From NCBI GenBank assembly GCA_900473175.1, contig UCKM01000025.1:1-64000 (forward strand): a stretch of 64,000 nt of DNA. Direction: 5' to 3'. A program made the translations under genes and the position numbers. The DNA is from Hyphomicrobiales bacterium. GTDB lineage: Bacteria > Pseudomonadota > Alphaproteobacteria > Rhizobiales > Rhizobiaceae. Below are positions 9,309 to 16,856 of this stretch, piece after piece (position 1 is the stretch's first letter; the number at the start of each line of letters is the position of its first letter). The notes below the pieces were generated by a model. The model did not search any database. It had not been told where the DNA came from and saw only the letters and a list, made by a program, of their open reading frames with translations.

Positions 9309-10427
9309 GTGCTATCGATACTTCCCATCCCACCGCTGATGCTCACCACCGGCCCCGTTCCCGCCTATCCGGAAGTGCTTGCCGCGCTCGGCAAGCCGGT
9401 GCTCTATGATTATCATCCCGCGTTCCAGAGCTACTACGCCGCCGTCGTAGAGAAACTTCGGCAGGCGCTGCAAATAGATAACGCGCCTGTCATCATGCAA
9501 GGCGAGGCAATCCTTGGTATCGAGGCTGGAGCCGCGGCCCTGATCAACAAGGAGGATGTGGTTCTCAACCTTGTTTCGGGTGTCTACGGCAAGGGATTCG
9601 GCAATTGGGCCGGTCTCTATGGCAAGGAAGTGATCGAACTCGCCGTACCCTATGACGAGATCATTGATCCGCAGGCCGTTCGCGAGGCTCTGCGCAGCCG
9701 CCCCGACATTACCGTCGTATCGCTGTGCCACCATGATACGCCATCTGGCACGCTCAATCCGTTGCATGAAATCGGTGCGGTCGTGGCCGAGCACGGCGCC
9801 TATCTGATTGTCGATGCCGTATCGTCGTTCGCGGGCATGGACGTTCATCCGCTGGACGTACACGCCGACCTTTTCATCACGTCCCCGTCCAAATGCCTTG
9901 GCAGCACGCCGGGCCTCAGTCTCATTGCGGTCACAGAACGGGCCTGGGCGAAGATCGAGGCCAATCCGCAAGCGCCGCGCGGCTCATTCCTGAGCCTTCT
10001 TGCGTGGAAAGACGCATCGGAACCTGGGAGGCCATTTCCCGTAACGCCGTCGATTGCCGAGATCTATGCGCTCGACGCCGCGCTCGATCGCTATGCGCGG
10101 GAGGGTCCGCGAAATGTCTGGACCCGCCATGCACAGACCGCCACCATTGCGCGGGAGGGACTTCTTGGCCTTGGCCTATCGCTTTGGCCGAAGCAGTTGG
10201 CCTGGTGCGCGCCGACGGCGACGGCCCTTATCGTGCCTGAGGGTATCGGCGACGTGGCCCTGCGCGACCGGTTGCTCGATCACGGCATTCTGGTCTCTCT
10301 CGGGCGCGGGGAGACAGCAGGCAAGATCCTGCGCGTCGGCCATATGGGCGCTTCAGCCGAGCCGGCCTTCGCGCGAACACTCATAACCGCCATGCGTGGC
10401 ATATTATCGAACCCCGTTCACCCTTGA
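9309..10427 (+). CDS. Class V aminotransferase resembling pyridoxamine-pyruvate aminotransferase
   Basis: This is a PLP-fold class V enzyme of 372 residues. It follows the Mesorhizobium pyridoxamine-pyruvate aminotransferase closely in several blocks: VLYDYHPAF, SGVYGKGFG, CHHDTPSGT, GAYLIVDAVSSF, SPSKCLG (putative catalytic Lys195) and GRGETAGK...GHMG. The Glu in QGEAILG (Glu66) sits where, as I recall, the pyridoxamine-specific enzyme has its diagnostic Glu68. The predicted reaction converts pyridoxamine plus pyruvate to pyridoxal plus alanine, but an alanine/serine-glyoxylate enzyme acting on another amine remains possible. The start is a GTG at 9309; an ATG at 9339 is an alternative. The stop lies 13 bases before the peptide-ABC binding protein, so it probably heads that operon, and the importer may bring in its substrate. 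Confidence 0.75.
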   Translation: MLSILPIPPLMLTTGPVPAYPEVLAALGKPVLYDYHPAFQSYYAAVVEKLRQALQIDNAPVIMQGEAILGIEAGAAALINKEDVVLNLVSGVYGKGFGNWAGLYGKEVIELAVPYDEIIDPQAVREALRSRPDITVVSLCHHDTPSGTLNPLHEIGAVVAEHGAYLIVDAVSSFAGMDVHPLDVHADLFITSPSKCLGSTPGLSLIAVTERAWAKIEANPQAPRGSFLSLLAWKDASEPGRPFPVTPSIAEIYALDAALDRYAREGPRNVWTRHAQTATIAREGLLGLGLSLWPKQLAWCAPTATALIVPEGIGDVALRDRLLDHGILVSLGRGETAGKILRVGHMGASAEPAFARTLITAMRGILSNPVHP

Positions 10428-10440
10428 GAGGATTGCAAGT

Positions 10441-12057
10441 ATGCCCCGTATCCTGTTGAACCGACGCTCCTTTCTCGCTTCGTCCGCCAGCGTGGGGGCG
10501 GTGACAATCCTGCCCGGGTCCGGCTGGGCGCAGGCGGCAACGCCGGTCAAGGGCGGACGGCTGATCGTCGCCGGGGATAGTGAACCGGCCAACCTCAATC
10601 CTGCCATTGTCGCCTCCAATGGCGTGTTCTTTGTCGCCAGCAAGGTCATCGAGCCGCTCGCCGAACAATCCTACGGTGACAAGGACGGGCTGTCGCCCCG
10701 CCTCGCCACATCCTGGGAGGGCGCGGCCGACGGATTGACCGCGACATTCAAGCTGCGCGAGGGCGTGACCTGGCATGACGGCAAGGCGTTTACCTCGGCC
10801 GATGTGGCATTCTCTGCGCTGGAGGTGTGGAAGAAACTGCAAAACCTCGGCCGCGTAATATTCAAGAATCTCGAAAGTGTCGAAACGCCGGACGATCACA
10901 CCGCCATTCTCAAGTTCTCGCAGCCGACCCCTTTCCAGCTTATTCGCAACGCCTTGCCTGTGGTGACTTCTGTCGTGCCGAAACATATCTACGAGGGCAC
11001 AGATATCGCCAAAAACCCGGCCAACCAGAAATTGATCGGGACCGGACCATTCAAGTTCGGCGAATACAAGCCCGGCGAATATTACCTTCTGAAACGCAAC
11101 GATGCCTATTGGCAAAAGGACGAGCCGCTGCTTGACGAAATCGTCTACCAGTTCCTGCCCGATCGGGCCGCCGCGGGCAATGCGCTGGAGGCAGAGCAGA
11201 TCCAGCTTGCCGCGTTCTCGGCCGTTCCCCTTGCCGATCTCGACCGCATTTCGAAGGTGCCGGGTCTCAAGGTCTATGCCAATGGTTATGAGGGACTGAC
11301 GTATCAGCTGATCGTCGAGATCAATCATCGCCGCAAGGAGCTTTCGGACCTGAAGGTCAGGCAGGCGCTGGCCCATGCGATCGACCATGATTTCGTCGTC
11401 AAGACCATCTTCCTCGGTTATGCCAAGTCGTCCACCGGACCGGTACCTGCCTATGACAAGACATTCTACGAACCGGACGTGACCAAATACGCGTTCGATC
11501 CGGCGAAGGCCGAGGCGCTGCTTGACGAGGCAGGCTACAAGCGCGGCGCTGACGGCAATCGCTTCAATCTGAAATTGCTGCCAGCACCTTTCTTCAATGA
11601 AACCAAGCAATTCGGTGACTATCTTCGTCAGGCGCTTGCCAAGATTGGCATCGATGCGCAGGTGGTCAGCAATGACACGCCTGCGCATTTGAAGGCGGTC
11701 TATACCGATCATGATTTCGATATCACCGTCGCAACCCCGGTCTATCGTTCCGACCCGGCGATCTCCACGACGATCCTGTTTGAAAGCGGACTGCCCGCCG
11801 GGGTCCCGTTTTCCAACCAGTACGGCTACGCCAATGCTGACGTGGACAAACTGATCAAGGAGGCTGCCTCAACGATCGACAATGACAAGCGCGCCCGCCT
11901 CTACAGGCAATTGCAGAAGAAGGTCGCCGACGATCTGCCGCTGATCAATGTCGCCGAGTTCTCGTTCATTACCGTGGCGCGTGACAGCGTGCAGAATATC
12001 TCCGACAATCCGCGCTGGGCCGTGTCGAACTGGTCGAATGTCTGGTTGAAACAGTGA
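10441..12057 (+). CDS. ABC transporter substrate-binding protein, family 5 (peptide/opine type)
   Basis: This is a 538-residue periplasmic binding protein of the DppA/OppA family. The N-terminus carries a twin-arginine motif (NRRSFLAS) and an Ala-X-Ala cleavage region (GWAQA), suggesting Tat export. Family features include AKVIEPL, LREGVTWHDGKAFTSADV, a mid-domain GTGPFKF and an RQALAHAID-type helix. The ATG at 10441 was chosen for its purine-rich GAGAGGA upstream. The frame is open for 15 more codons upstream, overlapping the aminotransferase gene. It delivers substrate to the permeases encoded downstream, with a hairpin repeat in between. Family 5 proteins bind peptides but also opines, amines and sugars, so the ligand is open. 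Confidence 0.9.
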   Translation: MPRILLNRRSFLASSASVGAVTILPGSGWAQAATPVKGGRLIVAGDSEPANLNPAIVASNGVFFVASKVIEPLAEQSYGDKDGLSPRLATSWEGAADGLTATFKLREGVTWHDGKAFTSADVAFSALEVWKKLQNLGRVIFKNLESVETPDDHTAILKFSQPTPFQLIRNALPVVTSVVPKHIYEGTDIAKNPANQKLIGTGPFKFGEYKPGEYYLLKRNDAYWQKDEPLLDEIVYQFLPDRAAAGNALEAEQIQLAAFSAVPLADLDRISKVPGLKVYANGYEGLTYQLIVEINHRRKELSDLKVRQALAHAIDHDFVVKTIFLGYAKSSTGPVPAYDKTFYEPDVTKYAFDPAKAEALLDEAGYKRGADGNRFNLKLLPAPFFNETKQFGDYLRQALAKIGIDAQVVSNDTPAHLKAVYTDHDFDITVATPVYRSDPAISTTILFESGLPAGVPFSNQYGYANADVDKLIKEAASTIDNDKRARLYRQLQKKVADDLPLINVAEFSFITVARDSVQNISDNPRWAVSNWSNVWLKQ

Positions 12058-12136
12058 CATGTTGCATGAGCATTGTGCGTGGTTCGCCAGGCTTCCCCAT
12101 GGGCATGATGGGTTGATTGCGGGAGTGGGGCACCAC

Positions 12137-12240
12137 CGTCATCCTCGGGCTTGACCCGAGGACCCAAGGCTGAGGGGCATTGGTGAAGGGTTAGCGCCAC
12201 TTTTTTGCCATGGGTCCTCGGGTCAAGCCCGAGGATGACG
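12137..12240. repeat. 30-bp perfect inverted repeat, dispersed palindromic element
   Basis: Arms 12137-12166 and 12211-12240 are perfect reverse complements over 30 bases, separated by 44 bases. Each arm is itself partly palindromic around CCTCGGG...CCCGAGG. It occupies the gap between the binding-protein and first permease genes of one transporter. Elements of this type are repeated many times in Rhizobiales chromosomes. In the transcript it would form a very stable hairpin, which could stabilise the upstream message and lower permease expression relative to the binding protein. Confidence 0.8.
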
Positions 12241-12325
12241 GAGAGCGGGAGCGAATCCCGTTTGTTTTCCGCAACCAATCACACTAGACTCCACCACACA
12301 TTCGCATGACCAGCCGGAGCCCTTC

Positions 12326-13306
12326 TTGCCGCCTATCGTTTCCTTCTTTCTGAGACGTCTGCTTGGCGCGCTTCCGGTTCTGGTGGTGGTACTGGTCGGA
12401 AGTTTTCTCCTGCTTGAGGCCGCGTCCGGCGATGCGGTGGATTCCTATGTTGCCAGGTCCGGCGCAATGGACGCCGAACAGATGGCGCAGTTGCGGCAGG
12501 ATTGGGGTCTCGACAAGGGGCCGCTCTACCGCTTCAGGGCCTATGCGACAGCCCTTGCCGAGGGTGATCTCGGCTGGTCGACCTCTTTCGAGCGGCCCGT
12601 GGCGTCGGTCATTTTCGAGCGCTTGCCGATTACGCTGCTGCTGATGGGTGTTGCTACTGCTCTGGCTTTCAGCCTCGGCTCCTTTCTTGGCATTCTGGCG
12701 GGTGCAAGCCCCGGCTCGTTTCGTGATCGCTTTTTGTCGATCGCGTCACTGGCAATTTATGCCGTACCGGGTTTCTGGCTTGGGCTGGTGCTGATCGTCA
12801 TCTTCGCGGTGGATCTGCGCTGGCTGCCCGTTGGCGGCATTGAGACCATAGCTTCCGGCAAGTCGGGCCTGGCGCGTCTTGGTGATATAGCCGCCCACCT
12901 GATCCTGCCGGTCGCATCGCTCGCGATGGTCTATCTCGTACTCTATTTGCGGCTGATGCGCGATCGGATGAGCGAGATCTGGCGTGATCCGTTCGTCAGC
13001 GCGCTCGAGGCGCGCGGCATCAGCCGAAGCCGGATCGTATGGCGTCATGTTGCCCGCAATGCGGTTCTTCCCGTGGTGACAATGCTCGGTCTGCAAGCCG
13101 CAGCCATGCTTGGCGGCAGCGTCGTTGTCGAAAGCGTATTTGCCATCCCCGGCTTTGGCCGTCTTGCAGCTGAAGCCGTGGCGCGCCGCGATACACCGCT
13201 GCTGCTCGGCGTGATCCTGTGCAGCGCGGTTACCGTGATAATCGCCAATCTTCTCGTCGACCTCGCCTACGGCAAGCTTGATCCGCGGGTAAGGGCTGGA
13301 CGATGA
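12326..13306 (+). CDS. Peptide-type ABC transporter permease, DppB class
   Basis: This is a 326-residue inner-membrane permease with about six transmembrane helices. It has the DppB N-terminal pattern (FFLRRLLGALPVL...) and the cytoplasmic EAA loop region EARGISRSRIVWRHVARNAVLPV that contacts the ATPases. The start is a TTG at 12326, giving MPPIVSFF, with GGAG 7 bases upstream; no better ATG precedes the first helix. It overlaps the next permease by ATGA. It forms a heterodimeric pore with the DppC-class partner, fed by the family 5 binding protein upstream. Confidence 0.9.
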   Translation: MPPIVSFFLRRLLGALPVLVVVLVGSFLLLEAASGDAVDSYVARSGAMDAEQMAQLRQDWGLDKGPLYRFRAYATALAEGDLGWSTSFERPVASVIFERLPITLLLMGVATALAFSLGSFLGILAGASPGSFRDRFLSIASLAIYAVPGFWLGLVLIVIFAVDLRWLPVGGIETIASGKSGLARLGDIAAHLILPVASLAMVYLVLYLRLMRDRMSEIWRDPFVSALEARGISRSRIVWRHVARNAVLPVVTMLGLQAAAMLGGSVVVESVFAIPGFGRLAAEAVARRDTPLLLGVILCSAVTVIIANLLVDLAYGKLDPRVRAGR

Positions 13307-14118
13307 ACGTCTGGCGTCGCCTTAACCTCGAAGCCAGGATTGGCGCCGTGATGCTCTCCATCCTCGTGCTGATGGCACTCCTCGCCCCACTGATCGCGCC
13401 AGGTGATCCGCTGGCGATCACCGGCGAGCCAATGGTGCGGCCCTTTGCATCCGAAGCGCACGTACTGGGCACAGACCGGCTTGGCAGGGATGTTCTTGCC
13501 GGATTGCTGCACGGAACCCGCACGACGCTGCTGGTTGCCTTTTTTTCGGCCGCCGCCGCACTGATCGTCGGCAGTATCGTCGGCACGCTGTCGGGATACC
13601 TAGGTGGCTTTGCCGACACGGTGCTGATGCGGATCACTGAGGCTTTTCAAACGGTTCCGGGCTTTCTGCTTGCGCTTGCGGCGATCAGCGTCACCGGTCC
13701 GAGCGTGCCTACACTGATATTTGCCATCAGCCTTGGCAACTGGACCCAGGCTGCACGGGTGACGCGCGCGGAAGTCTTGTCCCTGCGCGAACGCGACTTC
13801 GTCGCTGCTGCCCGCACATTGGGGATGCGACCGCTGGAAATCGCTTTTCGTGAGATATTGCCCAACGCCTTCGGCCCTACAGTCTCGCTCGCCGCGATTT
13901 CCGTCGCAGCCGCCATCCTGATCGAAGCGGCGCTGTCATTCCTCGGCTTTGGCGACCCCAACCGCGTGACGTGGGGCAGCATGATTGCCGAGGGCCGCAC
14001 GGTGCTGCGCGCTGCACCTTATCTCTCGATCGTTCCGGGTATTGCGCTCGTCATTACTGTCCTCAGCGTGCATCTGATCGGGCGTGGCCTTTCGCGCCGG
14101 GAGAGGCTGGTGCCATGA
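13303..14118 (+). CDS. Peptide-type ABC transporter permease, DppC class
   Basis: This is a 271-residue permease with an N-terminal helix followed by the DppC signature HVLGTDRLGRDVLAGLLHGT and five further hydrophobic helices. The EAA loop reads AARTLGMRPLEIAFREILPN. The start overlaps the DppB-class stop (ATGA at 13303-13306), and its own stop overlaps the first ATPase start (ATGA at 14115-14118), so the four transporter genes are translationally coupled. The 271-residue length is at the short end for DppC proteins, mainly because the N-terminal cytoplasmic tail is brief. Confidence 0.9.
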   Translation: MNVWRRLNLEARIGAVMLSILVLMALLAPLIAPGDPLAITGEPMVRPFASEAHVLGTDRLGRDVLAGLLHGTRTTLLVAFFSAAAALIVGSIVGTLSGYLGGFADTVLMRITEAFQTVPGFLLALAAISVTGPSVPTLIFAISLGNWTQAARVTRAEVLSLRERDFVAAARTLGMRPLEIAFREILPNAFGPTVSLAAISVAAAILIEAALSFLGFGDPNRVTWGSMIAEGRTVLRAAPYLSIVPGIALVITVLSVHLIGRGLSRRERLVP

Positions 14119-14912
14119 CGGAGCCCTATCTGCAGGTCAAAAATCTGAACGTAAGCTATGCTGCAATACCAGCCCTGGCGAACGTTTCCATCGACCTTGC
14201 CAAAGGCGAGCGGTTGGCGGTGATTGGCGAAAGTGGCTCCGGCAAATCGACCTTGGCCATGGCCATCGCCGGCCTATTGCCAAAACAGGCGCGGTCCAGC
14301 GGAACGATCGACTTTCCCGGTCTGTCGCATTCACCGAAGCCGGGCAAGGACATCGGCGTTCTCTTCCAGGACCCGAGCGGAAGTCTCGACCCGGTGATGA
14401 AAATCGGCGACCAGATTGCTGAAGTGGCGATGACCCATCAGGGTATCAGCTGGATCGCGGCGCGGGTCCGCGCTGCGCAACTGCTCGACCGGGTGCGAAT
14501 TCCCAAGCCGCTGTCGCGGCTCAACAGCTATCCGCATGAGTTTTCCGGCGGTCAGAAGCAACGCATCGCCATGGCGGCGGCGCTCGCAGGCAACCCGTCG
14601 CTGCTGATCGCGGATGAGCCGACCAGCGCGCTTGATACGGTTGTCCAGCGCCACATTGTCGATCTTCTCGACGAGCTGGTGCGGGAGGCTGGCCTGACAC
14701 TGTTGTTTGTCACGCACGACATCGCTCTCGCGTCGGAGAGGGCTGACACTATCGCAGTGCTCTATCAGGGTAGGCTGGTTGAAACCGGTCCAACTGTACG
14801 TGTGCTTGGCGAACCCGAACACCCTTATACAAGAGCATTGATCAATACGCATATTTCGCTCGATACGCCTCGCGCCAAGCGTCTTGCTGAAATCAACGTG
14901 GCCGACCTGTAA
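14115..14912 (+). CDS. Peptide-type ABC transporter ATPase, DppD class
   Basis: This 265-residue nucleotide-binding subunit has the Walker A GESGSGKST, signature FSGGQKQRIAMAAALAG, Walker B LLIADEPTSALD and H-loop FVTHDIAL. The ATG at 14115 overlaps the permease stop; the open frame begins earlier but that part is antisense-like sequence inside the permease gene. Unlike standalone DppD proteins of about 330 residues, the C-terminal oligopeptide/dipeptide extension with its Cys cluster is very short. It pairs with the next ATPase to power the two-permease importer. Confidence 0.9.
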   Translation: MTEPYLQVKNLNVSYAAIPALANVSIDLAKGERLAVIGESGSGKSTLAMAIAGLLPKQARSSGTIDFPGLSHSPKPGKDIGVLFQDPSGSLDPVMKIGDQIAEVAMTHQGISWIAARVRAAQLLDRVRIPKPLSRLNSYPHEFSGGQKQRIAMAAALAGNPSLLIADEPTSALDTVVQRHIVDLLDELVREAGLTLLFVTHDIALASERADTIAVLYQGRLVETGPTVRVLGEPEHPYTRALINTHISLDTPRAKRLAEINVADL

Positions 14913-15688
14913 TGAACGCACCGCAATCGCCAGTCCTCAAGATCAAAAATCTCACCAAGCGTTTCGGCGACCGAGGCAGTGCCGGACTGAAAGATATCAG
15001 TTTCTCTCTTTTCCGTGGGCAAACCTTGGCCGTCGTCGGTGCATCGGGCTCCGGAAAGACCACGCTGGCGCGGCTCGTCATGCGGCTGTCCGATCCCGGC
15101 GAAGGTTCGATCCATCTGAACGGGCAGGACATCACCGCGCTGCGCGGCGAAGCGCTGCGGCGTATACGGGGGCGGTTCCAGATGGTGTTTCAGGACCCAC
15201 TGGCGGCGTTCAATCCACATGCCAATGTGAGGCGCATTCTGGAGGCCCCTTTGCGGCTGCACGGACTTGCCGGGAGCGCAGCTTATGGTGCTGTAATTGG
15301 CGCAGCACTCGAGCGCGTGGGCCTTAGCGCCGGGCTTGCCGATCGCTTGCCGCTCGAACTTTCCGGTGGGCAGCGCCAGCGCGTGGCAATTGCGCGCGCG
15401 CTGATGACCAAGCCAGACCTCATTGTCCTCGATGAACCGGTTTCGGCGCTGGACGTTTCGGTGCGTGCGCAGATACTCAACCTTCTGCTCGACCTGCAGG
15501 AAGAGGCGGGCAACGCCTATCTGTTCATCTCGCACGATCTTGCCGTGGTACGCGCTTTCGCCGATGAAATGATTGTATTGGAGGATGGGCGCATTGCCGA
15601 AAGCGGATCGACCGATACGGTGCTCGGGGATCCCAAGGCTGAAGCGACGCGCGTCCTGATCGACGCTGTGCCGCGGCTCTTACGCTAG
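14912..15688 (+). CDS. Peptide-type ABC transporter ATPase, DppF class
   Basis: This 258-residue ATPase contains the Walker A GASGSGKTT, signature LSGGQRQRVAIARALM, Walker B LIVLDEPVSALDVSVRAQIL and H-loop FISHDLAVV. The start shares one base with the previous stop (TAATG at 14910-14914). It is the last gene of the aminotransferase/peptide-importer operon. A GC-rich hairpin follows about 50 bases after the stop. As with its partner, the C-terminal extension of typical DppF proteins is reduced. Confidence 0.9.
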   Translation: MNAPQSPVLKIKNLTKRFGDRGSAGLKDISFSLFRGQTLAVVGASGSGKTTLARLVMRLSDPGEGSIHLNGQDITALRGEALRRIRGRFQMVFQDPLAAFNPHANVRRILEAPLRLHGLAGSAAYGAVIGAALERVGLSAGLADRLPLELSGGQRQRVAIARALMTKPDLIVLDEPVSALDVSVRAQILNLLLDLQEEAGNAYLFISHDLAVVRAFADEMIVLEDGRIAESGSTDTVLGDPKAEATRVLIDAVPRLLR

Positions 15689-15737
15689 ACGCGGTCATCA
15701 CAGGCCGTGCCTTGGTCGCCCGCCTGGTCCAAGGTAC

Positions 15738-15762
15738 AGCCCGCCGCTTCCTGCGGCGGGCT
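15738..15762. terminator. Hairpin terminator between converging genes
   Basis: The perfect 9-base arms GCCCGCCGC (15739-15747) and GCGGCGGGC (15753-15761) enclose a 5-base loop. It sits between the end of the importer operon (plus strand) and the end of the SPW gene (minus strand), so it probably serves both. The following T/A-rich stretch on the plus strand is short (TTATAAATA). Confidence 0.75.
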
Positions 15763-15784
15763 TATAAATACATCCAGCCCTCGC

Positions 15785-16144
15785 TCAGGCGTGCGCGTGG
15801 GGGTGATGAACGCCCCAGACAGCCCACGCCGATACGGCGGCGATGAGCACGCCCAAGATAACGCTTGTCCACATCGCGTTCACATTGGCGGCGAATCCGA
15901 GCAGCCAAGGAGACACAACGAGCCAGAGGCCAAGGACGAGGTTTGCCCATTCCTCCCATTCGGCGAATGCGGAGAGCGCTGTGACCGCCAGGGCACCAAG
16001 GGCGATGCCCACGACCCAGGCGTTCCACGTCGGTGTGGTTTCAGCTACGAAGCCGACGACCCAGGGCGAAATGAACAAGCATATTGCCAAGAACAGGTTG
16101 ACCCAATCCTGACTCTTCTTTCCTTCCATAAAAATGTTTGCCAT
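15785..16144 (-). CDS. SPW-repeat integral membrane protein
   Basis: This 119-residue protein has about four transmembrane helices. Two copies of the SPW motif are visible, each with a preceding amphipathic start: WVNLFLAICLFISPWVVGF and WANLVLGLWLVVSPWLLGF. The family (PF03779) is found in bacterial inner membranes and its role is not established. The C-terminus ends in a His-rich tail (HHPHAHA). A GGAGG lies 6 bases before the ATG. The 5' leader has two hairpins, so translation may be controlled. Confidence 0.88.
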   Translation of the reverse strand: MANIFMEGKKSQDWVNLFLAICLFISPWVVGFVAETTPTWNAWVVGIALGALAVTALSAFAEWEEWANLVLGLWLVVSPWLLGFAANVNAMWTSVILGVLIAAVSAWAVWGVHHPHAHA

Positions 16145-16157
16145 GACATCCTCCAGA

Positions 16158-16200
16158 GATGAAGCTTTCGGAAAGCATCATCCTCGCGTGCACAGCACGC
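16158..16200 (-). other. Paired hairpins in SPW gene leader
   Basis: Just upstream of the SPW ribosome site are an 11-of-12 inverted repeat (16158-16169 with 16171-16182) and a second with 6-base arms GCGTGC/GCACGC (16186-16200). Such tandem stems could regulate translation or stability. No known RNA family is recognised. Confidence 0.35.
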
Positions 16201-16588
16201 TAAAGAAAAAATAATTTCTGCTAACAGCCCATTCAAGAGGTGGTTACAACAATATTACTGCATTTGCAGTACTTGATGGTGCCTAGACTTGAGGAGAGCT
16301 AGAGGATTCCAAAGTGACGCGGGTCGGAATGCGATTGAGCCTGCGCGTGCACGAGATCTCTACGCTGTTCGCGAACGAACGGCCGCTGGACAGCTGCGAT
16401 CTATAGCGGAATGTCGTAGAGTGGCCCGTTTCGTCGCGTAACGGTGCTTCAAGAACGACGAGACGGTTCACCAACACGCCGGCTTGGACGCGCCGATGGC
16501 ATGAAATTCACCAATGATTTTCAAGGGAACTTGGGGCGAGACCGAGCGACTAGCCGGGAAAGAGCTAGCCGTACCGATTTGTTTCAAC
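16201..16588. other. Intergenic stretch without a supported gene
   Basis: The first ~80 bases are AT-rich and probably contain the SPW promoter on the minus strand. A minus-strand open frame of 64 codons (16283-16477) is present, but it lacks a ribosome site and recognisable similarity. I see no other feature before the tRNA. Confidence 0.4.
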
Positions 16589-16665
16589 TGGTCGGAGTGA
16601 GAGGATTCGAACCTCCGACCCCCTGCTCCCGAAGCAGGTGCGCTACCAGGCTGCGCTACACTCCG
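16589..16665 (-). tRNA. tRNA-Pro (anticodon CGG)
   Basis: This is a 77-nucleotide cloverleaf including the encoded CCA. The acceptor stem CGGAGTG pairs with CACTCCG. The D arm is GCGCAGCCTGGTAGCGC, the anticodon stem-loop CCTGC-TTCGGGA-GCAGG places CGG at positions 34-36, and the T-loop is TTCGAAT. It reads Pro CCG codons, which are common in this GC-rich genome. No integrase gene or attachment-site duplication is seen next to it. Confidence 0.97.
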
Positions 16666-16856
16666 TAACCAGTGACGCGCGTATATACCGTCCGGCTTGT
16701 GCACCTGCAAGTCGTTTTCTATGCACTTTTTGATTATGCGCAGGAAACGCCTTTTGCACCTTCTTACGCCTTATTTCCCCCTGTGATCGCCTCCCAAACT
16801 CCTGTATCGATTAGCAACAGAGTTTAGAGTGCGTCGGAAGGGTGGGGCTGCGGTCA

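Noticed and set aside
10381-11712. A 443-codon minus-strand frame opposite the family 5 binding protein
   Set aside because: It is a shadow of a certain gene, with no recognisable domain and no ribosome site.
16283-16477. A 64-codon minus-strand frame before the tRNA
   Set aside because: No ribosome site, no known family, and no clear coding signal; kept only as a note on the gap.
16589-16665. tRNA-Pro considered as the integration site of a genomic island
   Set aside because: No integrase, no duplicated tRNA 3' end and no compositional shift are seen on either side.
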